A stretch of DNA of 64,000 bases, from positions 94,154 through 158,153 of the forward strand of contig JBOGNO010000010.1 of the NCBI GenBank assembly GCA_050747245.1, read 5' to 3'. The translations under genes were made by a program, and so were the position numbers. This DNA is from JBOGNO01 sp050747245 (GTDB taxonomy: Bacteria; Acidobacteriota; Terriglobia; Acidiferrales; UBA7541). The notes under the pieces were generated by a model that saw only the letters and a list, made by a program, of their open reading frames with translations, did no database searches and was not told the DNA's origin. Below, piece after piece: positions 32,419 to 41,170 of this stretch; within the stretch, counting starts at the first letter, position 1; every line of letters starts with the position of its first letter.

Positions 32419-32583
32419 GATGGCCACCGATGGAATGATGCCGAGGCTACGCACACACTGTTCAAATGTCAACGCTCGCATGCGGCCTTGCGTTTGGGAT
32501 TTTTTCGATATTGGCTGAACTGAATCGCCCTGTTAGAAAAGGAAAAAGACCCCGAAAGTGGTCACCCGCTCGGAACTCTGTCA

Positions 32584-33417
32584 TTACTTCCTTACGTATT
32601 CGAAAAGCCCGTTCGCCTCGCCAAATGGAATTGCTCCCAGCAACAAGTCGTCGTAAGTGCCGTGCGCTTTCATATTCTTGACCACTCGCCGCGTCGCGCC
32701 CATCGCCGCCCGCATCACCCACGATCCCAGACTCACTCGCGACACTCCCAACTCTCTAAGCCGCGGTATCGTCGGTGAGCCCGCTGTCGCCAGAATGTTT
32801 ATCGGAAACTTCAATCTCTCCACGAATTTCCTTATCAATCCCTCGTCGCTCACTCCTGGAATGAAAAGGCAATCCGCTCCCGCGTCCCGATAAGCCTCCA
32901 GGCGCTCGCAGGCGCACTCGAATCGCGAGGACGTCTCGCCGATTTCCTCGAGATACAAATCCGTTCGCGCGTTGATCACAATGCTCACGCCTAGCCGCTT
33001 TCCCACTTGCTTCACCGTAGCGATTTTCCGGACCTGCCTTGCAATTGGCAGCAACTTCTCTTTCTTCCCGCCGCGTTCCAAATCCTCCAGATTGAGCCCC
33101 ACGGCACCGGCCTCGATTAACGCCGTGGCAGTCCTTGCCACGTTCTCGTAGCCGCTCTCCAGGTCCGCGGTCACCGGAATCCCCACGCACCTGCTGATCC
33201 TATCGACCGCTGCCAACATTTCTTTTGCCGGTATGCGCTGCCCATCCGGATATCCTGCGGCAAAGGCCACTCCCGCGCTGGTGGTGGCGATGGCTGGAAA
33301 CCCGGCCTCTTCCAGAATCCGCGCGCTTGCGCAATCCCAAACGTTCGGGAGCAGCAGAATATCCGGCCCCTGGTGAAGCGACCTCAGCAACTTTGCCTTT
33401 TCCGCTTGTTTTTTCAT
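32584..33417 (-). CDS. Isocitrate lyase/PEP mutase-superfamily enzyme
   Basis: The 277-residue TIM-barrel protein shows LLLPNVWDCASARILEEAGFPAIATTSAGVA (about 20-50), YPDGQRIP, the metal-binding VTADLESGY (about 79-87), VGLNLEDLERGG, and INARTDLYL. The isocitrate-lyase KKCGHC loop is absent, so it is a PEP mutase-like, oxaloacetate-decarboxylase-like or carboxyvinyl-type C-C/C-P lyase. The substrate is unknown. No phosphonate genes are nearby. It is divergent from the chimeric gene at 33534. Confidence 0.85.
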   Translation of the reverse strand: MKKQAEKAKLLRSLHQGPDILLLPNVWDCASARILEEAGFPAIATTSAGVAFAAGYPDGQRIPAKEMLAAVDRISRCVGIPVTADLESGYENVARTATALIEAGAVGLNLEDLERGGKKEKLLPIARQVRKIATVKQVGKRLGVSIVINARTDLYLEEIGETSSRFECACERLEAYRDAGADCLFIPGVSDEGLIRKFVERLKFPINILATAGSPTIPRLRELGVSRVSLGSWVMRAAMGATRRVVKNMKAHGTYDDLLLGAIPFGEANGLFEYVRK

Positions 33418-33533
33418 GGCGTCATTATACTCGCGGCGCGAATGGCAATAGCATGACGCGAAACCTCTGACAGGTTAGTCACATCCCGCCACGGCTCGCT
33501 GCTCTCATGCGGCCGTCTCGATAGAACGTAAGC

Positions 33534-34220
33534 ATGGCCCAGCCGGTGATCGTAATCGAAGGCCTGACGAAAGATTATGCGCAGGGCGTCTTGCGCAAGC
33601 GCACCTGCCGCGCCCTCGACCCCCACTTCATCCACGCCTACAAATTTGGAGCTCTTTTTCTTCCCGAACCCTCGCCTCGCGGTGCGGGTCAGCCGGAGCT
33701 CGCCGCCGCTTTTATCCGCCGCGGCATGGTGAACAATCCGCAGAAATGGCGTTTCTATGTTGATCTCGGATTTATTCATTATTGGGACGAGCGCGATTTC
33801 CGCAAAGCCTCGGAAACCTATCTCGAAGGCAGCAAGCAGCCCGGCGCGCAGCCTTGGATGGCCGTCATGGCTGCAAAAATTGCCGAAGAGGGCCAGTCCT
33901 CTCGCATCTCCTACTTCATTTGGAAGCAGGCGTACGACACGACTCCGGATTCCATCATCCGCCACAACGCCCTGGAACACCTCAATGCCCTAACCGCGGC
34001 GGAAGATCTCGGCCAGCTCACACGCATCGTAGATGAATACTCCCAACAATTTCATCATCCGCCTGTCGCCATGCACGACTTGATCGCCTCGCACATGCTT
34101 CGCGGCCAGCCGCTCGATCCTGCGGGGTTTCCGTATTCCCTTACGTCAGCGGGTGCGCCCGTGCTCGACCTTTCGAGCACCATCGACCTGAAAATTCTGC
34201 AGCCGACCGTTCCGCGCTGA
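33534..34220 (+). pseudogene. ABC-ATPase start fused to the C-terminal part of a TPR protein (deletion chimera)
   Basis: The frame is intact (228 codons) but joins two unrelated families. Residues 1-29 (MAQPVIVIEGLTKDY...LRKRTCRALD) are the typical opening of a MacB/NatA-like ABC ATPase. It stops before the Walker A, so no ATPase function is possible. From about residue 30 (PHFIHAYKFGALFLPEPSPRGAGQPELA) to the end it is the second half of an acidobacterial TPR protein (WRFYVDLGFIHYWDERDFRKASETYLEGSKQPG). The simplest reading is a deletion of a couple of kilobases (rest of ATPase, permease, TPR N-terminus) with the join at the codons for ALD, present in both families. The ribosome binding site is weak. 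It could still be translated. Confidence 0.65.
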
Positions 34221-34241
34221 TTTTAGTTTGGAATTTTGAAG

Positions 34242-34826
34242 CTAAGGTTGGGCCGTTCCGCCGCGTGCCGGGTTCTGATCCGCATTGTCGAAAGCCGCGT
34301 CCATCACTCCCGCGAACGCCAGCACGTGTTGCTCGAATTCCGCGAGTCGCGGCGCCATCGCTTTGTCGAGTTCCAGCACTTTTCGCGCGTAACCCAGCGA
34401 CGCCTTTTGCTCCGCGCTGCGCGGGCTTGCGGGATTGGCCAGGTCGCTTTCCAGTCGGTCGAAATCGCGCACCAGTTCATTCAAGTCCACCAGTAGCAGA
34501 AAATCAAATTTCAGAGTCTGTTTTTCGCGCAGCCTCGCGACTTCCGAATGTGAATGTTCGATAGCCTCCAGGCACAGCGCACGGCCCTGTTCAATATCCT
34601 TCTTGTCTTGCCCAGAGAGTCCGAGCCCGTTGAAATCCATTGCGCCAATTTGATTTTGCGCCGCCGATAGATCGAATTCCAGGCGATCGAGGTACAGCGT
34701 GAATTCGCTGTTGCTCATCAAGTGCAGCGTGGGCTGATCGCTCTTCGGTTTGTCCGTACGCGTGTCTCCCTTAGCCACGGCCGCAAGCGCCAGAAAACCA
34801 ACCAACACCATCCATTTGCGATTCAT
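34242..34826 (-). CDS. Exported helical hypothetical protein
   Basis: The 194-residue product starts at ATG 34826 (MNRKWMVLVGFLALAAVAKGD), a clear signal peptide. The mature part is mostly amphipathic helix with many Leu, Asp, Glu and Arg (EFTLYLDRLEFDLSAAQNQIGAMDF; FLLLVDLNELVRDFDRLESDLAN). It resembles periplasmic helical-bundle proteins; no family is recognised. An in-frame TTG/ATG 13 codons upstream adds a non-signal extension and is less likely. It is convergent with the chimeric TPR gene; its stop is 21 nt from that gene's stop. Confidence 0.7.
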   Translation of the reverse strand: MNRKWMVLVGFLALAAVAKGDTRTDKPKSDQPTLHLMSNSEFTLYLDRLEFDLSAAQNQIGAMDFNGLGLSGQDKKDIEQGRALCLEAIEHSHSEVARLREKQTLKFDFLLLVDLNELVRDFDRLESDLANPASPRSAEQKASLGYARKVLELDKAMAPRLAEFEQHVLAFAGVMDAAFDNADQNPARGGTAQP

Positions 34827-35174
34827 GCGAGTCCCCACTCTCTGCCCCTCTGGTTCGCAGGCCACCGTGTCTCCCGCGTCCCTCTAGAAGTAGCAGCCGC
34901 AGGCGGCTGCCCGAATAGCCCACAAGTACTCTTTTGGCATGCGTGTTGCCCTTCTGGAAAGTTCCGGCCCGGTAAAATCACTCGCGCCGCGTAAAAAGGA
35001 ATGGTTATAGAACCATCCTCAGCTTTATCTACGAGCACCGATGTCCTTATATGTCCCTTTATATCAATGGCTTGCCATCATTGGTCATGGGAACTTAATT
35101 GGCGCATCGCATGCTCTTAATCCCCGCGGGGATCTCACCAAGACTTTCGAAGTAAAATTTTGAGGAGGGTGCAA
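34827..35174. other. Regulatory-looking gap upstream of the coiled-coil protein
   Basis: No gene is visible. It holds a perfect 7-bp hairpin GCAGCCG/CGGCTGC (34893-34910), an inverted repeat ATGGTT-ATAG-AACCAT (35001-35016), a smaller one ATGG-CTTG-CCAT (35067-35078) and two TTATAT tracts between them. The spacing suggests operator elements for the gene at 35175. Confidence 0.4.
35001..35016. promoter_or_regulatory. 16-bp palindrome, operator candidate
   Basis: ATGGTTATAGAACCAT has perfect 6-bp arms around ATAG. A related half-site pair, ATGG-N4-CCAT, lies 51 bp downstream (35067-35078). Both are upstream of the 35175 gene, and no coding frame covers them. Confidence 0.35.
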
Positions 35175-36020
35175 ATGTCCGACGAACGTGTGGATAAATA
35201 TGAAGGCGGCAGCACACCGGGATGGATTGCAGTCATCGTGCTCGGTTTGATTGCCATCGCAGGCGTGGGTTTCGGATTGAAGGCTAGCGGCGACACCTCC
35301 GCCACGAAGACGGACTTGACGACCCAGATTGCCGCGCTAAAGCAGACCTCCGACACCAATGTGGCGCAACTCCAGTCGCGTTTGACGGACGATGAGAAGG
35401 CCAACACGCAGCTCGAGAGCGATCTCACCGTGGTCACCAAAAAACTCAATATCACGCAGGGCCAGCTGCGCAAAGCGCGTGAAGAAGCACAGCAGATCCG
35501 CGATGATAACCAGAAGCAGCTCGCCGACATGGATACCGCAGTGAAGGGCGAGCTCGCCACTAAAGCCAGCACCGATGATGTCAAGAGCGTCGCCACCGAC
35601 GTCAGCGGCGTCCGCACCGATCTCACCGGCACGCAGAACGATTTGAAGATGGCGCGCAGCGAGCTCGGCACGCTCATTGCACGTAACCACGACGAGGTCC
35701 AAGAATTACGCCGCTTGGGTGAGCGCGATTACATCGAATTCACGATCGCGCAGAAGAACCAGCCCCAGAAGGTCGGCAGCGTTACGGTCGAACTTCGCGG
35801 CACCAATCCCAAGCACAATCAATTCAACGTTGCCGTCACCGTGAACGACAAGCGCACCGAGAAGAAGAATCGCAACGCCGATGAGCCCATCTTCTTCTAC
35901 GTCCACGGAACTAAGCAGCCGCTCGAATTGGTTGTCAACCAGATCGACAAAAACAAAATCACCGGCTATCTCAGCGTTCCTAAAGCGAACACCACGGTCG
36001 CGGCTGGCTCCAGCAACTAG
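35175..36020 (+). CDS. Membrane-anchored periplasmic coiled-coil protein
   Basis: The 281-residue product starts at ATG 35175, 7 nt after GAGGAGG. A single N-terminal transmembrane helix (WIAVIVLGLIAIAGVGFGL, about 18-36) precedes a long heptad-rich coiled coil (about 45-180: LTTQIAALKQTSDTNVAQLQ, VVTKKLNITQGQLRKAREEAQQIRDDNQKQ). A compact C-terminal beta-type domain follows (about 190-275: DYIEFTIAQKNQPQKVGSVTVELRGTN...FFYVHGTKQPLELVVNQI). The topology places the coiled coil and head outside the membrane. I do not recognise a function. A strong terminator follows, so it is a single-gene unit. Confidence 0.8.
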   Translation: MSDERVDKYEGGSTPGWIAVIVLGLIAIAGVGFGLKASGDTSATKTDLTTQIAALKQTSDTNVAQLQSRLTDDEKANTQLESDLTVVTKKLNITQGQLRKAREEAQQIRDDNQKQLADMDTAVKGELATKASTDDVKSVATDVSGVRTDLTGTQNDLKMARSELGTLIARNHDEVQELRRLGERDYIEFTIAQKNQPQKVGSVTVELRGTNPKHNQFNVAVTVNDKRTEKKNRNADEPIFFYVHGTKQPLELVVNQIDKNKITGYLSVPKANTTVAAGSSN

Positions 36021-36041
36021 CAAGGAGCCTCCGAGCAAGAG

Positions 36042-36076
36042 CGGGGACAGGACGAGCCGCCTGTCCCCGTTTCTTT
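36042..36076 (+). terminator. Intrinsic terminator after the coiled-coil gene
   Basis: The stem CGGGGACAGG/CCTGTCCCCG (36042-36051 with 36060-36069) has an 8-nt loop and is followed by TTTCTTT. It begins 22 nt after the stop codon at 36020. Confidence 0.85.
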
Positions 36077-36155
36077 CTCTCCTTCCTTTTTATTGATTTT
36101 CCGTTTCCCGCCTCCCTCATGATCCTAGGTAGAAATCGTAGCCGCGCGCGGGCGT

Positions 36156-37568
36156 ATGCTTTACGATGGAGCGATTTTGCCGGACCTTACTCCACAAGAC
36201 ACTCTCCCTCCGCGTCGCGGATTCTCTCCGCCTCGCCTCGTAGCGAAACTCGGACTTTTCGATGCCACCATGGTGGTGATGGGCGGCATCGTGGGCGCAG
36301 GCATTTTCATCAACCCTTATGTCGTCGCCCGCGAAGTTCATACCTCGGCGCTAATCCTGGGTGCCTGGGTGCTTGGCGGACTCATCGCGCTCGTCGGAGC
36401 ATTCATCTATGCGGAGCTGGCGGCGCGGCTGCCTGCTGTGGGCGGCCAATACGCGTATCTTCGCGAAGCGTTTCATCCTGCGCTGGCATTCCTTTACGGC
36501 TGGGTTTTGCTGCTTGTGATCCAGACCGGCGGAATGGCCGCCGTCGCGGTTACATTCGCTCGTTATTTCCTTCAGGTGACGCATCTCCGCATCGGTGACG
36601 CCGGCATCGCCGCGGCGGCATTGGCCCTCCTGAGCATCATCAACTGCCTCGGGGTCCGCCCCGGGAGCGCCGTGCAGAGCGCTCTGATGGTTTTGAAGAT
36701 TGTCGCTATTCTTGCTCTGGTCGCAACCGGACTGTGGTTTATTTATCGTTCGCCTTCGAGTACCTCCTCCCATCTCGCCGGGCCCATTCTCGATCGCGGT
36801 GTTTCTCCAGGCTTGCTCGCCGCGGTCGGCGGTGCGATGGTGCCCGTGCTTTTCAGTTACGGTGGCTGGCAGACATCCAATTTCATCGCTGCGGAAATTC
36901 GTGAGCCGCAAAAGAACCTTCCGCGCGCCCTGCTTCTTGGCGTCGCTGGCGTGATCGTGCTCTATCTCGCCGTGAATTTTGTTTGCGTTGGAGTTCTCGG
37001 CCCTGGGGGTTTGGCCGCTGCAGGAACGCCGGCTTCCTCCGTGATGCTAGTTGCCGTGGGCGGACGCGGCGCCCAGTTCATCGCTCTGGGCATCATGGTT
37101 TCCGCTCTCGGATTTCTCAGCCAGTCTATCCTCACCGCCCCGCGCGTCTATTTCGCCATGGCCAGTGACGGTTTGTTTTTCCGCGCCGTGGCCTGGCTCG
37201 ACCCACGCAGCCGCGTTCCCGTGGTCGCTATTCTCTTGCAAGCCGCCTGCGCCATCGTCATCGTAATGATGGGAAAGTATGAACAAATTCTCAGCTATGT
37301 TGTCTCCATGGATTTTCTTTTTTTCGGACTGACGGCTCTTTCTCTCTTCGTTTTTCGCCGCGGCGATTCGCGCTCTCCGGAAAATCCATCATTCCGCGTT
37401 CCGGGTCATCCCCTCACTACGATCTTATTTATCGCCGCCTCTTGGGCCGTTGTGCTGAACACGATTTTCCGATTTCCGCGCAATACCGCCATCGGATTTG
37501 CCATCCTGCTGGCCGGTTTGCCGGTATATTTTCTCTGGCAGCGTAATCAAGGGAGGCACAGCGAATGA
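36156..37568 (+). CDS. APC-superfamily amino-acid permease
   Basis: The 470-residue inner-membrane transporter has about 12 helices. The first contains the APC substrate-binding motif GGIVGAGIFINP (about 43-54), and helix 6 has the matching SYGGWQTSNFIAAEIREPQKN. It belongs to the LAT/AAT-like amino-acid group (LVGAFIYAELAARLPAVGGQYAYLREAF). The first 25 residues are polar and Pro-rich. Its stop overlaps the aminotransferase start (ATGA, 37565-37568). This suggests that the imported substrate is an amino acid or amine that the partner transaminates. Confidence 0.9.
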   Translation: MLYDGAILPDLTPQDTLPPRRGFSPPRLVAKLGLFDATMVVMGGIVGAGIFINPYVVAREVHTSALILGAWVLGGLIALVGAFIYAELAARLPAVGGQYAYLREAFHPALAFLYGWVLLLVIQTGGMAAVAVTFARYFLQVTHLRIGDAGIAAAALALLSIINCLGVRPGSAVQSALMVLKIVAILALVATGLWFIYRSPSSTSSHLAGPILDRGVSPGLLAAVGGAMVPVLFSYGGWQTSNFIAAEIREPQKNLPRALLLGVAGVIVLYLAVNFVCVGVLGPGGLAAAGTPASSVMLVAVGGRGAQFIALGIMVSALGFLSQSILTAPRVYFAMASDGLFFRAVAWLDPRSRVPVVAILLQAACAIVIVMMGKYEQILSYVVSMDFLFFGLTALSLFVFRRGDSRSPENPSFRVPGHPLTTILFIAASWAVVLNTIFRFPRNTAIGFAILLAGLPVYFLWQRNQGRHSE

Positions 37569-38656
37569 GTCCGTCTCGCCGTGAAGTCCGCACGCCCTAC
37601 ATCGAGTGGGCCAAACTTCGTGCGAACGCGCGGTTCAATCTCGCCACCAGCGGCATGGCCGCTTACCCCCTTGAGAAACTCGGCGCGCGCCTCGAAGATT
37701 TTCAGGTTTCCGGCTCCGACTCCTACGGCTATCCCCCTTTGCAGGAACGCCTCGCGAAAAAATGCGGCGTCACACCTGAATGTGTAGTCGCTGCCATCGG
37801 CACTTCCATGGCCAATCATCTGGCTATGGCCGCGCTCCTCGAGCCCGGCGATGAAGTCCTCATCGAGCATCCCGCCTATGAGCCCCTGCTCAAAGTTGCC
37901 GAGTATCTCGGCGCTCGCGTCATGCGATTTCATCGGCGGTGGGAAGATGATTTTCGCGTGAACCCCGCCGAAATCGAGCGGCAGCTTTCCCCTCGAACTC
38001 GCCTCATCGTCCTGACAAATCTGCACAATCCTTCAAGCGCGCGGGTGGACGATGCCACGCTTGCCGCAATCGGCAGCCTCGCACACCGCGTGGGGGCGCA
38101 GGTGCTCGTGGATGAAGTTTATCTCGAAGCGATTTTCGATGAGCCGTGGCGCTCCTCTTTCCTCCTTGACGACAATTTTATTGCTACTAGCAGTCTCACT
38201 AAAGCCTACGGCCTCTCCGGCTTGCGCTGCGGATGGGTGCTCGCGCATCCTGCTCTGGCCGAGCGCATGTGGCGATTGAACGATCTCTTCGGAGTGATTC
38301 CCGCTCATCTCGCAGAGTGCTTGAGCGTCCTCGCCCTCGATCATCTTCCGGAAATTGCCGCCCGTGCGCGCGAACAGCTCGAAAAAAACCGCAAGCTTGT
38401 GCGTGATTTCTTGAGCACTCGCATCGATCTCGCCGTCGCGCGCATTGATTGCGGAACCGTTGTCTTTCCCGAAGTGCTCTCCGGAGACCCGGAACTTTTT
38501 ATCGCCCTCCTCCGCGAAAAATACCAGACGACTGTAGCTCCCGGAAGATTCTTCGAAATGCCGCGGCATTTCCGGTTGGGTCTTGGCGGTGATTCGGGAG
38601 TTCTCGAGGAAGGATTGCGCCGCATCGGCTGCGCCCTGGGCGAAATTTCCCGCTGA
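37565..38656 (+). CDS. PLP-dependent class I/II aminotransferase
   Basis: The 363-residue fold-type I enzyme shows the glycine-rich cofactor region, Asn/Asp/Tyr contacts (LTNLHNPSS about 150-158; Asp183 in VLVDEVYLE) and the Schiff-base lysine in SSLTKAYGLSGLRCGW (Lys213). Arg in the C-terminal HFRLGLG positions the carboxylate. It resembles small aspartate/alanine or MalY-like enzymes; specificity cannot be read. Start ATG 37565 overlaps the permease stop, so the pair is a translationally coupled uptake/catabolism operon. Confidence 0.88.
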   Translation: MSPSRREVRTPYIEWAKLRANARFNLATSGMAAYPLEKLGARLEDFQVSGSDSYGYPPLQERLAKKCGVTPECVVAAIGTSMANHLAMAALLEPGDEVLIEHPAYEPLLKVAEYLGARVMRFHRRWEDDFRVNPAEIERQLSPRTRLIVLTNLHNPSSARVDDATLAAIGSLAHRVGAQVLVDEVYLEAIFDEPWRSSFLLDDNFIATSSLTKAYGLSGLRCGWVLAHPALAERMWRLNDLFGVIPAHLAECLSVLALDHLPEIAARAREQLEKNRKLVRDFLSTRIDLAVARIDCGTVVFPEVLSGDPELFIALLREKYQTTVAPGRFFEMPRHFRLGLGGDSGVLEEGLRRIGCALGEISR

Positions 38657-38699
38657 TTTCGCGCCGCACCCGGTGCGAAAAAAGTTCGCTAGCGGCGGG

Positions 38700-39293
38700 C
38701 TATGCTTTTCGCAGCACCAAGCAGCTTGCGATCATGTCGTGCAGCGCCTGCTTTTTCTCCGTGAATCCGGCCATGATATACCCGATCATCAGAGGAATCA
38801 TTCCGGTGATGAGCTTCGCAAAATAGCGTCCTGTCGCGCGTCCGAATGAGACGCGCTGACCATTCATGTCCGTCACGATGATTCCCATCGCCATTTTTCC
38901 CAGCGTGGCCTGGTGGCGCGAGCTCTCAAACCAGGCGTAGTACAGCCACATCCCGGCGAGCGCCACCACCACGATGAGCATGATCATTAGGACGCCCGCG
39001 GCCGCCAAAAAACCTGCCGCATCTTCGTTTGATCCCGCACTGAGCATTCCACCCATCCCGGTGGCAAAAATCAGTACAATAAAAACCAGCCCGATCGGCA
39101 GCCCTACGATTAATCCGTCAATCAGATAGGCTACTGCGCGCAGCCAGAATCCCGCATACGGTTTTGGCGGCGCGTAGGCGGCAGGCGCGTAGGACGGCGC
39201 AGCAGCGGGCGCCACGGCTCCCACTGCCTGTCCGCACGTGCCGCAAAAAGTAGCGCCCGGAACGAGTTGAGCGCCGCAGCGAGAACAAAACAT
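38700..39293 (-). CDS. Zinc-ribbon RDD-family membrane protein, paralogue 1
   Basis: The 197-residue product begins with a zinc ribbon (MFCSRCGAQLVPGATFCGTCG, two CxxC knuckles), a short Ala/Pro linker, then an RDD domain (about 45-190) with AGFWLRAVAYLIDGLIVGLPIGLV containing the Arg/Asp pair. The domain spans two to three helices and ends with helices carrying ATLGKMAMGIIVTDMNGQRVSFGRATGRY. RDD proteins are membrane proteins of mostly unknown function (some are ion antiporters). It has AAGGAGAG 4 nt before the ATG and lies 24 nt downstream of its paralogue, so the pair forms an operon. Confidence 0.85.
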   Translation of the reverse strand: MFCSRCGAQLVPGATFCGTCGQAVGAVAPAAAPSYAPAAYAPPKPYAGFWLRAVAYLIDGLIVGLPIGLVFIVLIFATGMGGMLSAGSNEDAAGFLAAAGVLMIMLIVVVALAGMWLYYAWFESSRHQATLGKMAMGIIVTDMNGQRVSFGRATGRYFAKLITGMIPLMIGYIMAGFTEKKQALHDMIASCLVLRKA

Positions 39294-39317
39294 TTTCTCT
39301 CCTTGCGCAGCGCCCGG

Positions 39318-40025
39318 CTATCCGACTCGCTTCATCACCAGGGTTCCGGCCAGCATGTCGTGCAAAGCCTGTTTTTTCTCCGTGAATCCGGCCATGATGA
39401 AACCTATGTAAAGGATCATCCCGGAAATAATCTTTCCGAAAAATCTTCCGGTCGCTTTGCCGAAGCTGATGCGCCGACCGTTCATGTCGGTCACGGTCAA
39501 CCCCATCGCTTTCTTCCCCAGCGTTGCCTGCCACGAGGAGCTCTCGCAGAGTGCAAAGTAGAGCCATCCGCCCACGATGGCGAAGAGGTAAATCGGTCCC
39601 AGGGCTGCAATCATGGCCGACGGGTCGCCATTCGCCATGGATGCGCCTAGCCCTATACCGACAAAAACTCCGATGATTCCGCCAACCACGCCGAGCGCGA
39701 GTCCGTCAATAATGTAGGCGACGAAGCGCAACCAGAAGCCCGCGTAAGGAGATACGGGAGCCATCACAGGGGGCTGCCACGCGGGTGTCTGCGGATAGGT
39801 CGGCGCGGCCTGCTGCGGCGGAGGCGGAGTATATTGTGGAGCAGGCTGCGAATATTGCGGCGCAGGTGGCGCGTACTGAGGAGCAGGCGGTGCGGGCGGA
39901 GGAGGCGGTGGGGGAGCAGCCGCCGGCGGAGGCGGTGGAGGCGGTGCTGACGCCACAGTATTTCCGCACCGCGGACAAAAAGAAGTCCCTTCAGCAACCT
40001 GATTTCCGCATCTCGCACAGAACAT
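39318..40025 (-). CDS. Zinc-ribbon RDD-family membrane protein, paralogue 2
   Basis: The 235-residue paralogue has the same plan. The N-terminal zinc ribbon (FCARCGNQVAEGTSFCPRCG) is followed by a long Pro/Ala/Tyr/Gln linker (about 25-100, repeats of PPAPQY) that the shorter paralogue lacks, then an RDD domain (AGFWLRFVAYIIDGLALGVVGG) and QATLGKKAMGLTVTDMNGRRISFGKATGRFF. The C-terminal KKQALHDMLAGTLVMKR matches the paralogue closely, showing tandem duplication. A strong GGAAGGAGGAG precedes the ATG. Confidence 0.85.
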   Translation of the reverse strand: MFCARCGNQVAEGTSFCPRCGNTVASAPPPPPPPAAAPPPPPPPAPPAPQYAPPAPQYSQPAPQYTPPPPQQAAPTYPQTPAWQPPVMAPVSPYAGFWLRFVAYIIDGLALGVVGGIIGVFVGIGLGASMANGDPSAMIAALGPIYLFAIVGGWLYFALCESSSWQATLGKKAMGLTVTDMNGRRISFGKATGRFFGKIISGMILYIGFIMAGFTEKKQALHDMLAGTLVMKRVG

Positions 40026-40199
40026 GACTCCTCCTTCCGGAGCCGGGAATATGACGGTCTGGCAACCCGACTTGGCTGCGCATCCTACTTGCAGGCTCGC
40101 GCGGGGTCAACAACCAAGTGCGGGAGTTCCGGTTGCCTTGGCGTTCGCAGCTTTCGTACACTTGTTTGCGCCGAATTTTTTTGCAGAGGAGCATCGTAG

Positions 40200-40604
40200 A
40201 TGCGCAACAAACGAAATGCTGTCGCTGGAGCCGCGGCGGTTGCCGCCGGCATCGCAATTTTTTCATGCGGATTCGCGCTGGGCCAGAGCCGCAACGCATT
40301 CGGGATGCCGCACACCGTCCTGCACATCGTCGAGCTGCAATGGAAGCCGGATACGCCCGACGCCACCAAGCAGGAAATCATCAACGGCCTAAGAGATGAG
40401 GCTCGGAAAATTCCCGGCATCAAGAACATTTGGCTCAAAGCCGGCCGCGTCCAGCCGCGCGATTTCAGCACCGCCTTTGCCATCGAATTTAGGAGCCGCG
40501 ATGCTGCCGACAATTACGCGGAATCCGAGATTCATCAGGCCTGGTCGGACAACTATCAAAAATACCGTCAGGCGTCCATCTCGATTCAAGTAACGAATCC
40601 GTAG
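40200..40604 (+). CDS. Exported Dabb (stress-responsive A/B barrel) protein
   Basis: The 134-residue product has an N-terminal signal-like segment (AVAGAAAVAAGIAIFSCGFALGQ, about 7-29). A Dabb ferredoxin-like domain follows (about 38-132: HTVLHIVELQWKPDTPDATKQEIINGLRDEARKIPGIKN, DFSTAFAIEFRSRDAADNYAESEIHQAW, YQKYRQASISIQV). Dabb proteins dimerise and are found in stress proteins and heme or polyketide enzymes. The signal makes this an exported version; function unknown. GAGGAG is about 8 nt before ATG 40200. Confidence 0.82.
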   Translation: MRNKRNAVAGAAAVAAGIAIFSCGFALGQSRNAFGMPHTVLHIVELQWKPDTPDATKQEIINGLRDEARKIPGIKNIWLKAGRVQPRDFSTAFAIEFRSRDAADNYAESEIHQAWSDNYQKYRQASISIQVTNP

Positions 40605-40741
40605 AGCTTCCCGCGATTTTTTCGCGCATCTGCCGCGCCGGTGCTACACTCCCGCCACTGCTTGGGCGTGGAGATTCCATCCGTGCGGCGACTTGGGAAT
40701 TCTTCGGGAAAAAAAGGGCCCGGGCAGTGGGAGGAAAATTC

Positions 40742-41167
40742 ATGAATGCGAAACGGCTCCTCGGCGCGATTTTTGCGGGCTTCGTAATTTTGTTCATGGG
40801 CGGGTTTGTGGTGCACGCGGTGTGGCTTGCCCCTGTGTATGAATCCATGAGAGCGCTGGGGTTCTCCTTCCGCCCGAAGGCAGACTTCGCTCACAAATTC
40901 TGGATCATCGTCGTCAGCGATTTGCTGTACACGGCGCTTTTCGCCTGGGTGTACGTTCGCGGCCGAGAGGATAAGCCCTGGCTCGGACAGGGAGTGCGTT
41001 TCGGCGTGCTGATGACGCTCTTCACCGTGGTGCCAAGCGCGCTCAATGATTACATGAGCTACGATCTGCCCTACACGCTCGCGCTCAAATGGATGGCGGC
41101 GGGCCTCCTCGTCCTGGTCTTGATGGGTATCGCTGTGGCCGGCATCTGCAAAAAATCTTCCGCGTAA
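40742..41167 (+). CDS. Four-helix membrane protein (DUF1761-like)
   Basis: The 141-residue product starts at ATG 40742, 7 nt after GGGAGG. An upstream GTG at 40727 would put the ribosome binding site inside the gene. Four helices are visible: LLGAIFAGFVILFMGGFVVHAVWL, FWIIVVSDLLYTALFAWVYV, GVRFGVLMTLFTVVPSALNDY and LALKWMAAGLLVLVLMGIAVAG. The pattern resembles the DUF1761 family of small bacterial membrane proteins, but I hold that loosely. It is convergent with the SDR gene; the stops are 3 nt apart. Confidence 0.75.
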   Translation: MNAKRLLGAIFAGFVILFMGGFVVHAVWLAPVYESMRALGFSFRPKADFAHKFWIIVVSDLLYTALFAWVYVRGREDKPWLGQGVRFGVLMTLFTVVPSALNDYMSYDLPYTLALKWMAAGLLVLVLMGIAVAGICKKSSA

Positions 41168-41170
41168 AAT

